Position numbers and translations under genes: made by a program | Shown here: positions 1-11,330 of the stretch, in pieces | Position numbering within the stretch: position 1 is the first letter of the stretch | Layout of the letters: each line of letters starts with the position of its first letter | The notes under the pieces: model-generated | Database searches by the model: none | Told to the model about the DNA's origin: nothing | The model's input: the letters and a program-made list of their open reading frames with translations, nothing else | Source: Symbiodinium natans | Lineage: Eukaryota > Sar > Dinophyceae > Suessiales > Symbiodiniaceae | Length of the DNA: 60,000 nucleotides | Assembly: GCA_905221605.1 (NCBI GenBank) | Contig: CAJNDS010000535.1 | Location: 856,977-916,976, forward strand | Direction: 5' to 3'

Positions 1-195
1 CGGGAAGTCACTCGCTCTTTTTGGTTATTTGGGTCTTGGTTGTTTTGGGTTTGGGTTTTTGGGGGTTTGGAGGGTTTAGCGGTTTAGAAGTAGTTTTGGG
101 TTTTGGGGTTTGGGGGTCTTTGGTTGGAATGCTCTCGACAGTTCAGAGTGAGGGGCGTTTATCGAGTATAACTAGGGCGTATAGGGCTTATTTCG

Positions 196-278
196 GGATG
201 TTCCCCCTTTTGCTGGCAGTCCTTAATAGGGATTACAGTACCCCGACGATGATCCATATTAAGGAGCTGTTGGTTGTT
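196..278. mobile_element. Decayed TIR element, family GGGATGTTCCCCC
   Basis: The left end GGGATGTTCCCCCTT and the AGTCCTTAAT core match the intact copies at 5,645 and 36,425. The right end is eroded. Confidence 0.55.
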
Positions 279-617
279 TGAGCGGGGGCATCCCCAAGGT
301 GTGTTTCGGGTGTGTCGGTTTTATAGATGCTTGTCGGGCTGAGCGCCTACAGGATATAGGGTTGTAAATGAGTCACCCTGACCCTCACATGGCCCCTAAG
401 GCCCTAATCAAAACCTTAAAGCCCTGAAAGCTACAGTGAAACCCTAAACCCCTCAAGCCCGCAAAACCAAAACCCAAAACACCCACAACCCCCAAACCCC
501 CCCAAAACCCTGGAACCTTAAAGCCCTAAAGCCCCAAAATGCTGGAACCCTAAAGACACCCCAATGACGTGTTTCAGGACTTCCCGACGGGGGACACAAT
601 TCCTATACTACTTGCTA

Positions 618-774
618 AAAAACCCTAAACCCTAAACCCTAAACCCTAAACCCTAAACCCTAAACCCTAAGCCCTAAACCCTAAACCGTGAAACCCTAAA
701 CCCTAAACCCTAAACCCTAAACCCTAAACCCTAAACCCTAAACCCTAAACCCTAAACCCTAAACCCCCAAAGAA
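618..774 (-). repeat. Interstitial telomeric array (CCCTAAA)n
   Basis: About 20 near-perfect heptamers with two variant units near 670-690. It lies in a 620-base repeat-derived stretch at the left edge of the window without coding signal. Confidence 0.95.
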
Positions 775-1250
775 TAAACTATTCTTCCTTGTAAGGGTAA
801 TACCGGGACTATTCTCTTTGATTCCTGGGGGGGGGTGATTAAGCAAATAGTAGATTCAGAGTCACCCTAAACCCTAAACCCCAAACCCTAAACCCTAAAC
901 CCTAAACCCTAAACCCCTAAACCCTAAACCCGAAACGCAAACCCTGGCATCAGGCAGAGGCTTTCGCGTTTAGGTTTGTTCAGCGTTCCGCTCTCTCCAG
1001 GAATAGGTCGATGCCCTGGCATGCCCCGGTCTGAGGGTTTAGGGTTTAGGGTTTAGGGTTTAGGGTTTAGGGTTTAGGGTTGAGTTTTTTGTTTTTCGTT
1101 TAAAGGGCTGTTCTGGGGCTTATAAGGTTTTTCTGGGGGTTTGATACGGTTTGTAAAAGGCTTTTAGTCAGGGGCCTACACACTTAGCCCGTCAAGCTGC
1201 AAGATGCCCCGAATACCCCCTTGTACCCTAATTATCCCTAACTCCGACAC

Positions 1251-1345
1251 CCTAAACCCTAAACCCTAAACCCTAAACCCTAAACCCTAAACCCTAAACC
1301 CTAAACCCTAAACCCTAAACCCTAAACCCTAAACCCTAAACCCTG
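1251..1345 (-). repeat. Telomeric array (CCCTAAA)n before an exon
   Basis: Thirteen perfect units end 11 bases before the CTCGAG acceptor of the exon at 1,357. Confidence 0.95.
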
Positions 1346-1356
1346 CGCAGCTCGAG

Positions 1357-1858
1357 GACACCCCGGAATACCACGCAGCGCGAAAGCGCGTCGCGCGACG
1401 TGCGGAGCAGGAGGCACAGCCCGGAACCCTCAAACCTTTCTAGGGTTTAGGGTTTAGGGTCTAGGGTCTTGGGTCATGGGAACCTGTTTGACGGGATAGT
1501 TAGATCGAAGCTTAGCAGGGTCCAAGGTGGCTTCATTTTTGGGTCCTTAAGGGTGGGGGATTCATGGGGGGTAGGTAGCTAGAGAACCTTGGGGGAATCT
1601 TAGGGAATTTAGGGAACCTTATGCACGCTCCAGTGCTGGCAAGAAGCGCAGTGCTCCATCCACGTGCGTTGGAGAGGCACACAAGTTGTACGAGGCTGGA
1701 GCGAAGCTGCGGTGCTCAAACCCAGCTGTGAGCTTGAGGGTTCCAAAAAAAAGACAAGAACCCTAAACCCTAAACCCTAAACCCTAAACCCTAAACTGTA
1801 TAAAAAGGGACAGAGAAGCATCTGCCCGATCAAGCCCAAGGCCAAGGACATCTCCTGA
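1357..1858 (+). CDS. 3' end of an unidentified gene, three exons with stop codon
   Basis: Exons 1,357-1,413, 1,677-1,739 and 1,808-1,858 join in phase 0 throughout. Acceptors are CTCGAG|GAC, GGAGAG|GCA and AAAAAG|GGA; donors are GAG|GCACAG (GC type) and AGG|GTTCC. The peptide has a charged helical part (RKRVARRAEQE, AHKLYEAGAKLR) and a basic tail that ends PIKPKAKDIS before a TGA at 1,856-1,858. Codon sense is good in one frame only. I do not recognise the family. The second intron is only 68 bases and is mostly CCCTAAA repeats, the smallest telomeric intron seen here. Upstream exons lie outside the window or were not recognised. Confidence 0.55.
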
Positions 1859-1859
1859 G

Positions 1860-3360
1860 TTGAAAAGAACGCTCCGACTCAGCCTGGGGTTTAGGGAGGG
1901 TTTAGAAAAGTTTAGAACGGGTTGATGTTCCCTCATCTACTAAGGAGAGTAGAGATGCCACCGCGGGGGAGGGGGGGGGGGGGACTAAAGTTACAGAAGT
2001 TGGTGCAACAAGTTGGTTTGGGCTCCCTAAACCGATCCTCATACAGCCTACGGGCCCGCGCCCTAAACCCTAAACACTGGACACCCTGGAGCTGGAGTTT
2101 GGAGTTTGGGGTTTAGGGTTTAGGGTTTAGGGTTTAGGGTTTAGGGTTTAGGGTTTAGGGTTTAGAGTTCAGGGTTTAGGGTTTACGGGCTTAGGGGCGA
2201 GGGCTTGGGTTGAGTTTTTGGGCTTGGGGGCTTGGGGTTAGCTGTTTTGCATGAGAGGGTTTTCGGGTCCGGCTCACGGTGACGTACCCCTGCAGGCTTT
2301 CGGGGGGTTAGGGGTTTCGAGATAGAGTTCCGGGCGAAGGGTGGTTTCGAGTTCAGAGGCGGTTTGTGTTCTGAAGGTTTAGATCCTGTAACCCGGGGGC
2401 ACCCCGGGCTTTGGTTTTTTTTTCAACCCCAAACCCCCAAACCCCTAAACTCCTGCTATATAAGCCCTTAACCCTTGAACTGCGTAGGAAACTTCGGGAA
2501 CCTTGTGGGAACCTTTGGGAGCTTTCGGGAGCTTTAGGGAGTAGTGCGGAGCACTAGAACCTTGGGTTACATACCCCGCTTGAACCCCCGCTATGGCACC
2601 TGGTCCTCCCTGGGACACTCCTAAGCTAGGATCTAGCAACCCCTTGAAATGGGTTCCTATGACCCTAAACCCTCAACCCTAAACCCTAAACCCAAAAAGT
2701 TGGGTATAGATCCTTGCAGAGGTTTGGAGTCTCCGGCATGGTTAGACTAGGGTGGTACGCACCTAGAGTTTAGGGTTTCGGGTTTAGGGTTTAGGGTTCC
2801 AGTACCATGAAACCCTAAGTACCCTTGCCCCCAAAAGCCCCTTTACCTCCCCTAAATCCCGGCCAAGGTTCCCTACCTCCTTAATGCCTCTAAAGACCCA
2901 GGAGCCTATATCCCCAAGCTCAAAGGCTTTACCCTTAAAATTTTAGAGACCCAAAATCCCTATAAACCCCCTTAAAAGCCCCCCAACCCCTTTAAAACCC
3001 AATAATCCCTCAAGCCCTAGAACCCTGAGCCTCCTGAAGAGCCCCCTTAAAGGCCGCTTAAAGACCCTAAACTCCCTAAAACCCTGAACTCCCTGAAAAG
3101 CCCTGTAACTATACCCCCCTTGGGAATTATTTTATATTTTTGTTTATATGAAACCCAAGAGGATATTAAACATATCATGTTTTATCAAGGTTGTAAGGGG
3201 AGTATGTACATAGCCCCTAAACCTTAAAATCCCTAAAGTCCTAAAACCCTAACCCCCTTAAACCCCCCTTCAAGGCCCCTTAAAGCCCCTAAACCCTAAA
3301 CCCTAAAGCCCCTTAAAAGGCCCGTAATAGCCCTGTAAAAGCCCCTGAAACGCCTTGCTT
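1860..3360. repeat. Degenerate telomeric-repeat region
   Basis: A perfect TTTAGGG array (2,106-2,166) lies among decayed units such as CCCTTAAA, CCCCTAAA and CCCTGAAC in both orientations. A hairpin-type element begins at 3,114. No convincing exon seen. Confidence 0.8.
3114..3206. mobile_element. Repeat element, family CCCCTTGGGAATTATT
   Basis: Bounded by CCCCCTTGGGAATTATTTT and TTGTAAGGGGAGTATG with an AAACCCAAGAGGATATT core. The copy at 11,238-11,330 matches over its length. The ends are weakly inverted (CCCCTT / AAGGGG). Confidence 0.75.
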
Positions 3361-3363
3361 CAG

Positions 3364-3411
3364 GAGGTCCGGCAGCAGGAGGCGCGCGATATCCACTTGA
3401 ACTATGCCCAG
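3364..3411 (+). CDS. Isolated exon, unidentified
   Basis: Acceptor CTTGCTTCAG|GAG, donor GCCCAG|GTGCCT, 16 codons (EVRQQEARDIHLNYAQ), phase 0 at both ends. Strong splice signals and coding sense; no family recognised. Confidence 0.5.
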
Positions 3412-5081
3412 GTGCCTGAGCCGGGTTTGGGGGAATTAGGGTTTTGGGCTAGGGGTTAGGATTCTTTAGGGTTTAGGGTTTAGGGTGTAGAGTTTGGGGC
3501 TTATAGGGTTTAAGGTTCTTAGGGGTTCAGGGTTTGGGGCGTAAGTTTTTGAACGGATCAAGAGTTAGGGTTTTGTGGTTCAGGGTGTTAGGCGGGTTCA
3601 GGGTTGTAGGGTCCGTCCGCCCCTCCCCCCTTCCTTCAAGCAGTCAAGCAGAGGGCGAAGCGTCGCATCTTGTTTTTTGTCTTGCAGCCTCAAGACGTGG
3701 GGTGTCATGTGGTTGAAAATGTCTAGGTTCATGGTCTTGCAAAGCTTACAGTAAACTCCAGAAAGTTGGAACATGGTTGAAATTTGATTAGAGCTGGGTT
3801 TTCCTTTCGTATACATTTTTGGGTTGTCGGGTTAAGGATGTTCCAACTTCTTGGAGTCTACTGTAACCCTAGACCCTAAACCCTAAACTCTAAACCCTAA
3901 ACCGGCGCCCCTACACCCAACCAGCCCTGCACTTTGTTTTTTTGGGGTTCGGGTTTCCCTTGTAAGTGCCCTTATTGCAACATATTACTAGGCTACTAGG
4001 TATCTTATATCTCCCTTACATGTGTTAAGGGTTTCGGGTCCATTCCCATGTAAGAGAGCAGGAACAAGCGGCCCTTGCGGCATTTGGCACAGAGGCCGCT
4101 TGGAAGTGATTGCTTCAGGGCTATTGGTGTAGGATGCCCACTGTATGTCATCTTACCAGCCAACGGGCCTCCATGACAGGAGCCAGGGTTCAGGGTGTTG
4201 GGGTTGTAGTCCTTCGGCCTAGTGTTGGGCTTTCAAGTGCGCTTTAACCCACCCCGGCCCCCTAAACCCCCTAAACACCCGAAACACTGTAAGCCCTGCA
4301 GCATGTACTTCGGGGCGCAGTTACCATCTATCGGATCAGGTCAAGGGTTTGCGGTGCACGGTCTCTTGTTCCTCACATTGTCGCATGTGCCTAGGTCTTA
4401 AAAACATTCCTCCCCCCCCCCCATTTTCTTGCGAATCCAATGTGCACAACTTCACCTTTAAAGCCCTGTGTTCATGTCAGAAGTACCCTAAACCGCAAAC
4501 CCCCAAACCCGGGGACCCTAAACCTGAACCCTAAACCATCCTAAACCCTGCACCCTGAACCCGCTGGCCTGGGCTGCACGCGCTTTGAGATTCCTTGATC
4601 TGAGCTACGGGTTGCTGGGTTTAGGGTTTAGGGTTTAGGGTTTATGTAAGGGCCTCGCATTCCCATCTGAATGCTCAGTAGGATCCAAAACGCTCCCTGA
4701 GCCCTAAGCCCATAGCCCATAACCCCTAAATGCAAGTCTGAAGCCCAAAAGCAGAAACAAAAAAGAAGCAACTAAAACCCTAAAAGCCCGGAAAGCCCTA
4801 CAGCACTTGAAGCCCTAGACAGACCTTCAAAGCCCGAAAGCCCTAAACCCGCCCTGAAACCCCTAAAGCCCCCCAAACCTAAACCCGAAAGCCCCAAAAG
4901 CCCTAAGCCCCCATAAGCACCTCATTAAAACCTGAATTGCCTCCAAGGCCTGAACCCTACACCCGAAACCCTAAACCCTAAGCGCTAAGCCCTAAACCCT
5001 AAGCCCTAAACCCTAAACCCTAAACCCTAAACCCTAAACCCTAAACCCTAAACCCTAAACCCTAAACTCCTAAACCCTGAG

Positions 5082-5140
5082 GCCGGACCCTCCAAGCTGC
5101 GCGGGCAGATTCAGGGCTGTGCCTTCGCCGCGTCGGGTTG
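5082..5140 (+). CDS. Isolated exon, unidentified
   Basis: The acceptor CCCTGAG|GCC follows CCCTAAA repeats; the donor TTG|GTTGTA precedes TTTAGGG repeats. It reads AGPSKLRGQIQGCAFAAS. No family recognised. Confidence 0.45.
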
Positions 5141-5644
5141 GTTGTAAAAGGGGCATTTGGGGTTAAGGGTTTAGGGTTAAGGGTTTGGGGTTTAGGGTGT
5201 AGGGTTTAGAGCTATAGGGTTTATGGTTCAGAGTTTAGGTTCTAGGGTCTCTGAGTTTAGGGTTGAGGGTTACGTTTTTGTTTGGGAGAAGAGGGGTTGC
5301 ACAGTAGGTCTTTGCAGGATGATAGAGGGTTTGGAAGTTTAGACTTTTTGGGGGTTGGTTTAGGGTTCAGGGTTCAGGGTTCAGGGTTCAGGGTTCAGGG
5401 TTTAGGGTTTAGGGTTTAGGGTTTAGGGTTTAGGGTTTGTTTAAGAAACATTGTGTATACTAGTCGAACAATAGTTTGAAATGGTAATGCATTTGCGTTG
5501 AACGATTTGTTGGGGTGGCCGGTCTCTGTGGACCCTAAACCCTAAACCCCCAAACCCTAAACCCCAAACCCTAAACCCTAAACCCTAAGTGATGGGAGAG
5601 AAAACCCAGCATGCCAAGAGCGCGCAGTGCACCAAGCACAAGTA

Positions 5645-5743
5645 TTGGGATGTTCCCCCTTATACTAACAGTCCTCAAGGGGGCTTTAATAGGGGGTACT
5701 ATAGTCCCGATTAAGGACTGTTAGTATAAGGGAAACATCCCAA
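5645..5743. mobile_element. TIR element, family GGGATGTTCCCCC
   Basis: The ends TTGGGATGTTCCCCCTTATA and their complement enclose a second inverted pair, ACTAACAGTCCT / AGGACTGTTAGT. CAAGT lies on both sides and may be a target duplication. About 99 bases, non-coding. Confidence 0.8.
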
Positions 5744-5789
5744 CCCAAGTGCATTATCCGTCAGCGTCGTGGCGACCTGAATGCCAGCA

Positions 5790-6280
5790 AAGGTCAGGCA
5801 CCAAACCTTGCTACGCCAGTGCTTGGGAGTACGAAGCATACCAGGACTACTACCACAGACAATGACGCAGATGCAACGACCGCTTCGTGTTTCACCAAGG
5901 ATGTGTCAACCCTTTCTGCGATAACGGGGCAGCCTGTCAAATGCTTTGGTCAGATCAAGAAACAGTGTCAATCCTCCACTGAGAGCACAGCAAAAGTTGT
6001 CTGCCGAGCGTCTTGAACGCCAGTACCGGGACCGCGTTGTCTACTGGCGCGCGCGAAGCTGCAGCAGGCTGAAGACGCCTCTACCGTGGTGGTTGCGATG
6101 ATTCCTGATGCAATTGAGCATTCAAAGTCCAGGTATCCTCGCAGCAGAGTCTTCGCTCCAAAGAGCTCTACTCGCGTGTACGTCCTACACTGGACGTCAT
6201 GGGATGCCTTGTTCGGTTTCAGGGCTTCAAAGCTTAGGGTTTTTCTTATTAGTAGTATGGTTTGCATCATTACTTTTATT
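5790..6280 (-). pseudogene. Decayed non-LTR retrotransposon reverse transcriptase fragment
   Basis: On the - strand, about 5,918-5,962 reads FLDLTKAFDRLPR, the [FV]xDLTKAFDxV block of LINE-type reverse transcriptases, which carries the first catalytic Asp. Just upstream, the ORF at 5,968-6,270 ends at a TGA in a different frame, so at least one frameshift separates the two parts. A stop follows soon after the RT block. No endonuclease or YxDD block is visible. The copy is old and non-functional. Confidence 0.55.
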
Positions 6281-6578
6281 ATGATGACGGTTCTTATACT
6301 ATATATATATACACATCATATTATGTATATAATATGCTAAGATATGTTCTTGGGAGGCGAGGGGTGGTGTGGTGTCCAGGGTGATAGGCCAAACAAGCTA
6401 AGGGTTTAGGGTTTAGGATTTAGGATTTAGGGTTTAGGGTTTGGAGTTTCGGGTTTAGGGTTTAGGGTTGAGGGTTTAGGGTTTAGGGTTTAGGGTTCCA
6501 GGAACCTTGCACGGCGAATTCCGGACCCCAACACCTGTCCCATAATCCCTGAAGTCTTCAACTCTAAATTCTAGAAAG

Positions 6579-6640
6579 GTGTGGCCGCCTTCGACAAGAC
6601 CGCAGAGCAATGGCCGCAAGCCCAATTGGCCTTCTGGACC
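6579..6640 (+). CDS. Isolated exon, unidentified
   Basis: Acceptor TAGAAAG|GT, donor TGGACC|GTGGCG. It encodes VAAFDKTAEQWPQAQLAFWT. Coding sense is strong; no family recognised. Without the donor the frame runs to a TAG at 6,656. Confidence 0.5.
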
Positions 6641-6867
6641 GTGGCGGGCCATTTCTAGGTTTTCAGGATTTTAGGGCTTCAGGGACTCTAAAGCCTAAAC
6701 CCGAAACCCTTGAGGGTTTTGGGATTTAGGGTACAGGGTACAAGCTTTAGGGATGAAGGACTTGTGGACCCTAGCCCTAAGCCCCCTAAATCCCGGGTTT
6801 AGGTCTGCAACCCCAAGCCCGACATACCTTAATCGGCTGCCCCCCTGAGCCCTCAACCCTGAACCAA

Positions 6868-7024
6868 AAACCCTAAACCCTAAACCCTAAACTCTCAACC
6901 CTAAACCCTAAACCCTAAACCCCAAAACCCTAAACCCTAAACCCTAAACCCTAAACCCTAAACCCTAAACCCTAAACCCTAAACCCTAAACCCTAAACCC
7001 TAGCCCTAAACCCTAAACCCTTTA
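6868..7024 (-). repeat. Telomeric array (CCCTAAA)n
   Basis: About 21 units with a few substitutions, 50 bases before the exon at 7,077. Confidence 0.95.
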
Positions 7025-7076
7025 CAAAACCCTGGACCTCGAGCTCCCGCTGCCGAGCCCTGAGCCCCTCCCGCAG

Positions 7077-7113
7077 GACGCTTCTGGCAGCCTTCGGGGA
7101 GCACCTGGCAACG
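7077..7113 (+). CDS. Isolated exon, unidentified
   Basis: Acceptor CTCCCGCAG|G, GC donor GCAACG|GCGCCC. It reads TLLAAFGEHLAT. CCCTAAA array upstream and TTTTAGGG repeats downstream. Confidence 0.4.
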
Positions 7114-7637
7114 GCGCCCCGGCCACGAAGTTTAGGTTTTAGGGTTTTAGGGTTTTAGGGTTTTAGGGTTTTAGGGTTTTAGGGTTTTTCGGGTTATGGG
7201 GTTTTAGGGTTTAGGGTTTAGGGTTTAGGGTTGAGGGTTTCGGTGTCGATTTTCAGATTTCGGGCAGTGCCGTTTTGGGTTTGGAGTTTAGGGCTTAGAG
7301 TTTGGGGTGTCGAGCCTAGGGTTTAGGGTTTAGGGTTTTAGGCATCTGACATGGGCTTGAGGAATTCAGGCTCTTGCGGATTTAGGGTGTAGGGATCTGG
7401 CTCGAGTGGCTGGAGAGTGAAGCCCTATACCCGAAGCGTTGTTTTCTTTTGGCGTCGCATGTTCAAGCTGCACTGGGGGGTAGGGTTTAGGGTGTCGGGT
7501 TTATGGTTTTGGCTCTAGGGTTCAGGGATTAGCGTGTAGGGCTTAGGGCAACAGTAGTGTGTACGTAGGCGTTCTGGGTCATCAGACCCCAACGCCTAAG
7601 CCCGAAAGCCCGAAGCCTACCCTCCAGCATCGCTTAG

Positions 7638-7673
7638 GCGCTGACTCGGAGCATCCAGAATGGCCAGCTGAAG
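7638..7673 (+). CDS. Isolated exon, unidentified
   Basis: Acceptor CGCTTAG|GCG, donor CTGAAG|GTGTTT, 12 codons (ALTRSIQNGQLK), phase 0 at both ends. Confidence 0.45.
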
Positions 7674-7914
7674 GTGTTTCCGCCAGAATTAGGTTAAGGA
7701 TTTAGGGCTTAGGGCTTCGGGTTTAGGGTTCAGGGTTTGGTGCGCAAGGAGGGCTTGCGGGTAACACAGTATCCTTTGCGAGGCCCCCTCCCCGCCGTAA
7801 CTACTACCCGAAAGCTTAAACCCCAAACCCTAAACCTTTAAAAGCTCAGAAGCGGACCACAATGTGACAACTGACACCCTAAACCCTAAACACTACACCC
7901 TTGACCCTCTATAG

Positions 7915-7988
7915 GGTTGTGCCTTCCAGCTTCGCTTGCCTTACTCAACGCCCTGTCCCAGATCGATCGCGGGAGACCTTGGGGTGCG
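7915..7988 (+). CDS. Exon of a putative membrane-protein gene
   Basis: The acceptor is CTATAG|GG, or CTTCCAG at 7,929; the donor GCG|GTTTAGGG is supplied by the telomeric repeat. The body is SLALLNALSQIDRGRPWGA. It joins the next exon (8,384) in phase 0. Confidence 0.5.
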
Positions 7989-8383
7989 GTTTAGGGTTTA
8001 GGGCTTTAGGCTTCAGGCTTTAAGGGCTTTAGGGTTTCAGGTTTAGGGTTTGAGGATTGAGGATTTAAGGTTTCAGGGTTGAAGGGTGTGAGACTTAAGG
8101 GTTTAAGGAATTGCGGGCTGGTGTAAGGGTTTAAGGGTGTGAGGGTTTAAGGGTTTAAGGGTTTATGGGTTTATGGGTTTAAGGGTTTAAGAGTCTAAGG
8201 GTTGAGGGTCTGGGCCAAACCCTCTAATGTCGCCAAACCCTATAAGCCCAGAATACCAAGCCTTGTAAACCGTCCCTAGCCCTCATTGCCCAGAGCCTAA
8301 ACCCCATAAACCATCTTTACATCCTGAACTAACCCCCAAAACCCTAAATCCTAAACCCTAAACCCGGGCCGTTTGTAGCACAG

Positions 8384-8458
8384 GCACCTTACTTGGTCGC
8401 CGGGCTCTCCACGTTGATCGGCGCTGGCCTCCTTCAGTGCATCGTCTTGAGATTTGGG
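8384..8458 (+). CDS. Exon with a predicted transmembrane helix
   Basis: Acceptor AGCACAG|GCA, GC donor TTTGGG|GCTTGG, 25 codons. APYLVAGLSTLIGAGLLQ is long and hydrophobic enough for one membrane span, which suggests that the gene around 7.9-20.3 kb is an integral membrane protein or transporter. No family signature is visible. Confidence 0.5.
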
Positions 8459-9053
8459 GCTTGGGTTTAGGGTTGAGGGTTTAGGGTTTGGGGTTTAGGG
8501 CTTAGGGTGTAGGGTGTAGGGTTTAGGCTTAGGCTTAGGGCTTGAGGGTTTAGGGTTTGGGGCTTGGGTTTCGGGGGTTTCGGGTTTACGGCTTAGGGTT
8601 TAGGGTACCCTAATCCTACACCTTTTGCAGCAGCTGTGGAATCTTGTGGGTTGTACAGGATTTATGGATGTAGGGTTTAGGATTCAGGGAACAGCCCTAA
8701 GTTCCAAACTCCGTCTGTTTATGAAGGGTCGTAGCCTAAGTGGCCAAGTTGGGTAGCACGTTTGGAAGATGCGTTATTTTTGTTTTTGTTTTAACGTAGG
8801 GGACGCCGTGTAGAACCCAAATAGCCGAACACTCTGTGAAAGGACTCCCAACCTCTAACATTGTTTCGGAGCCACCCCCGCTCCATGTGTTCGCTTTGTC
8901 TCCATGCAGAAGTGTAGAAGCTGTCCCTAAACCCTAAACTTAAGCCCTAAAATCTCGATTTAGGGTTTAGGGTTTAGGGCTTAAGGTTTAGGGTTTAGGG
9001 TTTAGGGCTTAGCCCCCTCCAGCCCCTAAACCCTCAACCCAATGAGAGCCGAG

Positions 9054-9094
9054 GTGTATGCTATTCACCCTTCGCCTCTTCCGGCGTCACTTTG
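9054..9094 (+). CDS. Possible exon, unidentified
   Basis: Acceptor GCCGAG|GTG and a canonical donor TTTG|GTGAGC. Two frames are open, so the peptide cannot be fixed. Confidence 0.3.
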
Positions 9095-9297
9095 GTGAGC
9101 ATCTCGACTGTCTTCGTGAATAGTTTACCCTAAACCCTAAACCCTAAACCCCAAACCCTAAACCCCAAACCCCTGTTCTTTGCGCAACCCCCCCTTCCCT
9201 CAAGCAAGCACCTTCCTCATCGGAACGGAATGCCACGCCAGCTAACCTTCGCAGCTCTACAAGGTTGATGGCTTTGGCTTGTGGACCCTAAAGCCCT

Positions 9298-9460
9298 TCA
9301 ACCCTAAACCCTAAACCCTAAACCCTAAACCCTCAACCCCAAACCCTAAACCCTAAACCCTAAACCCTAAACCCTAAACCCTAAACCCTAAACCCTAAAC
9401 CCTAAACCCTAAACCCTAAACCCTAAACCCTAAACCCTAAACCCTAAACCCTAAACCCCA
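9298..9460 (-). repeat. Telomeric array (CCCTAAA)n
   Basis: About 23 units, nearly perfect after the first few. Confidence 0.95.
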
Positions 9461-9852
9461 AGCCAAGGGTCCACTTTTGGCAGTTGGGAGCTGCAGCAAA
9501 CCGATCGAAGCTCGGGGGGGTAGGGGGGTTATACAGGGGTCGGGATAATTACAACAGTATTCCCTTACTACAGTTCCTTTTACAATATACTACAATAACC
9601 CACAAAACCCTGTTCTAGTTATTAAGGCCCCTATAGTATACTGATTTAAAGAGCTTGGAGGGTTTACGAGGGTTTATCGGGCCTGTCGGGTTTAGGGTTT
9701 AGAGGGCTTGGAGGATTTGAGGGTGTGTGGGTTGTAGGGTATTGATTGTGGGCCTACCTGACTGGCTCATGCACGACCGTGCTACTCCCCACAAGCCCGA
9801 AACCGAAACCCCAAACCCTAAATAAATCCGAAACCCTAAACCCAAAACTTGA

Positions 9853-10020
9853 AACCCTAAACCCTAAACCCTAAACCCTAAACCCTAAACCCTAAACCCT
9901 AAACCCTAAACCCTAAACCCTAAACCCTAAACCCTAAACCCTAAACCCTAAACCCTAAACCCTAAACCCTAAACCCTAAGCCCTAAGCCCTAAGCCCTAA
10001 ACCCTAAACCCTAAACCCAA
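9853..10020 (-). repeat. Telomeric array (CCCTAAA)n before an exon
   Basis: About 24 units; three consecutive CCCTAAG units near 9,975 show local spread of a variant. It ends six bases before the acceptor AG of the exon at 10,028. Confidence 0.95.
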
Positions 10021-10027
10021 ACCCAAG

Positions 10028-10083
10028 GCTTCCTCCCGTGCCAGCACCTCCGCCAATCCTGCTGAACCTCGGAGTGGCAGTTG
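10028..10083 (+). CDS. Possible exon, Ser/Ala-rich
   Basis: The acceptor CCCAAG|GCT follows a 165-base CCCTAAA array; the donor AGTTG|GTAGGG precedes TTTAGGG repeats. It reads ASSRASTSANPAEPRSGS. Confidence 0.4.
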
Positions 10084-10685
10084 GTAGGGCTTAGGGTTTT
10101 GGGGTTATGGGCTTAGGGTTTCGGGATAGGGTTTAGGGTTTAGGGGTTGGGGTTTATAGTTTAGGGCTTTAGGGCTTTAGGGCTTTAGGGTTTTAGGGTT
10201 TTAGGGTTTTAGGGTTTAGGGTTTAGGGTTTAGGGTTCAATGTTTGGAGCTACGGCGCCTCGGTAGACCAATCCCCAAGCGCTTTGTTCGGAACTCGGTT
10301 TGGGGCTGACGGTTTAGGGTTTAGGGGCTCGGGCAGTAGGATTTTTAGGGTTCAGGGTTCCCTAAACCCTAACACCTAAACCCTAACCTAGACCCTTTCA
10401 GAGGTTCAGAGTAGGGTTTTGGAGATGCAGGGCTCGTACGGGGTTTAGCATTTGACGGCTTCAGGGTTCATTGGTCTCAGGGTTATACAGGTTAGAGGGT
10501 TTAGGGTTTCGCCCCCTAAACCCTTACCCCTAAACCCCACCTAAGCCCCAAGCCGCAAACCCTAAATCCCTAAACCCTAAACCCTAAACCCTAAACCCTA
10601 AACCTGAGGGGTTAAGGGTTTGGGCATTTTGGGCTTTCAGATGTTGTTGGGATTGCGGCGCGGCGCGTAGGGATCCTCAGCCCTA

Positions 10686-10753
10686 GGGTTTAGGGGTTTA
10701 GGGGTTTAGGGTTTAGGGTTTAGGGTTTAGGGTTTAGGGTTTAGGGTTTAGGG
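10686..10753 (+). repeat. Telomeric array (TTTAGGG)n
   Basis: Ten units, the first two of them the octamer GTTTAGGG. Confidence 0.95.
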
Positions 10754-10904
10754 CAGAGGCCCTTTCTGCGCCGGTCGATGGAGCAGCGCGGCGACATCCC
10801 CGTCGGGGAGAGCTTTCCCCGGCGGCGGCGTCGGCGGCGGAGGCGCCGGCAGCAGCTGCAACTGCAGGAGCCGAGAAGAACCCGAAACCCTGAGCTCCTA
10901 AACC

Positions 10905-10990
10905 CGAAACCCTAAACCCCTAAACCCCTAAACCCCTAAACCCCTAAACCCCTAAACCCCTAAACCCCTAAACCCCTAAACCCCCAAACC
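10905..10990 (-). repeat. Octamer variant array (CCCCTAAA)n
   Basis: About ten units carry an extra C, distinct from the heptamer arrays nearby. Confidence 0.9.
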
Positions 10991-11179
10991 CTCAACCCTC
11001 AAAGCCCTCAACCCTTATACCCCCCAAAGCCCTCGGGCCCTCATCCCAAACAAAACCCAATGTACCCTAAACCTGAGGGTTTAGGGTTTAGGGTTTAGGG
11101 TTTAGGGTTTAGGGTTTAGGGTTTAGGGTTTAAACCCAACACCCTAAACCCGGTATCCCTTCAGACTGCTGGATAACAG

Positions 11180-11221
11180 GAGGAGCCGCGCTTCTCCCCG
11201 GAGCAGCCGCACTTCATGCAG
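11180..11221 (+). CDS. Isolated exon, unidentified
   Basis: Acceptor GATAACAG|GAG, GC donor ATGCAG|GCCAAG, 14 codons (EEPRFSPEQPHFMQ). A hairpin element starts 17 bases downstream. Confidence 0.45.
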
Positions 11222-11237
11222 GCCAAGGGACGCCTGT

Positions 11238-11330
11238 ATCCCCCTTGGGAATTATTTTTTTAATTTTGTTTATATAAAACCCAAGAGGATATTGATTTGT
11301 TGTTTTTTATTGAGGTTCTAAGGGGAGTAT
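11238..11330. mobile_element. Repeat element, family CCCCTTGGGAATTATT
   Basis: About 93 bases; shares the ends and core of the 3,114 copy. A more diverged relative, with GTTCTAAGGG at its end, lies near 33,345-33,436. Confidence 0.75.

Noticed and set aside
10758-10880. An Ala/Arg-rich exon
   Set aside because: All three + frames are open because of the GCG-rich sequence, so no protein can be chosen. It may still be an exon.
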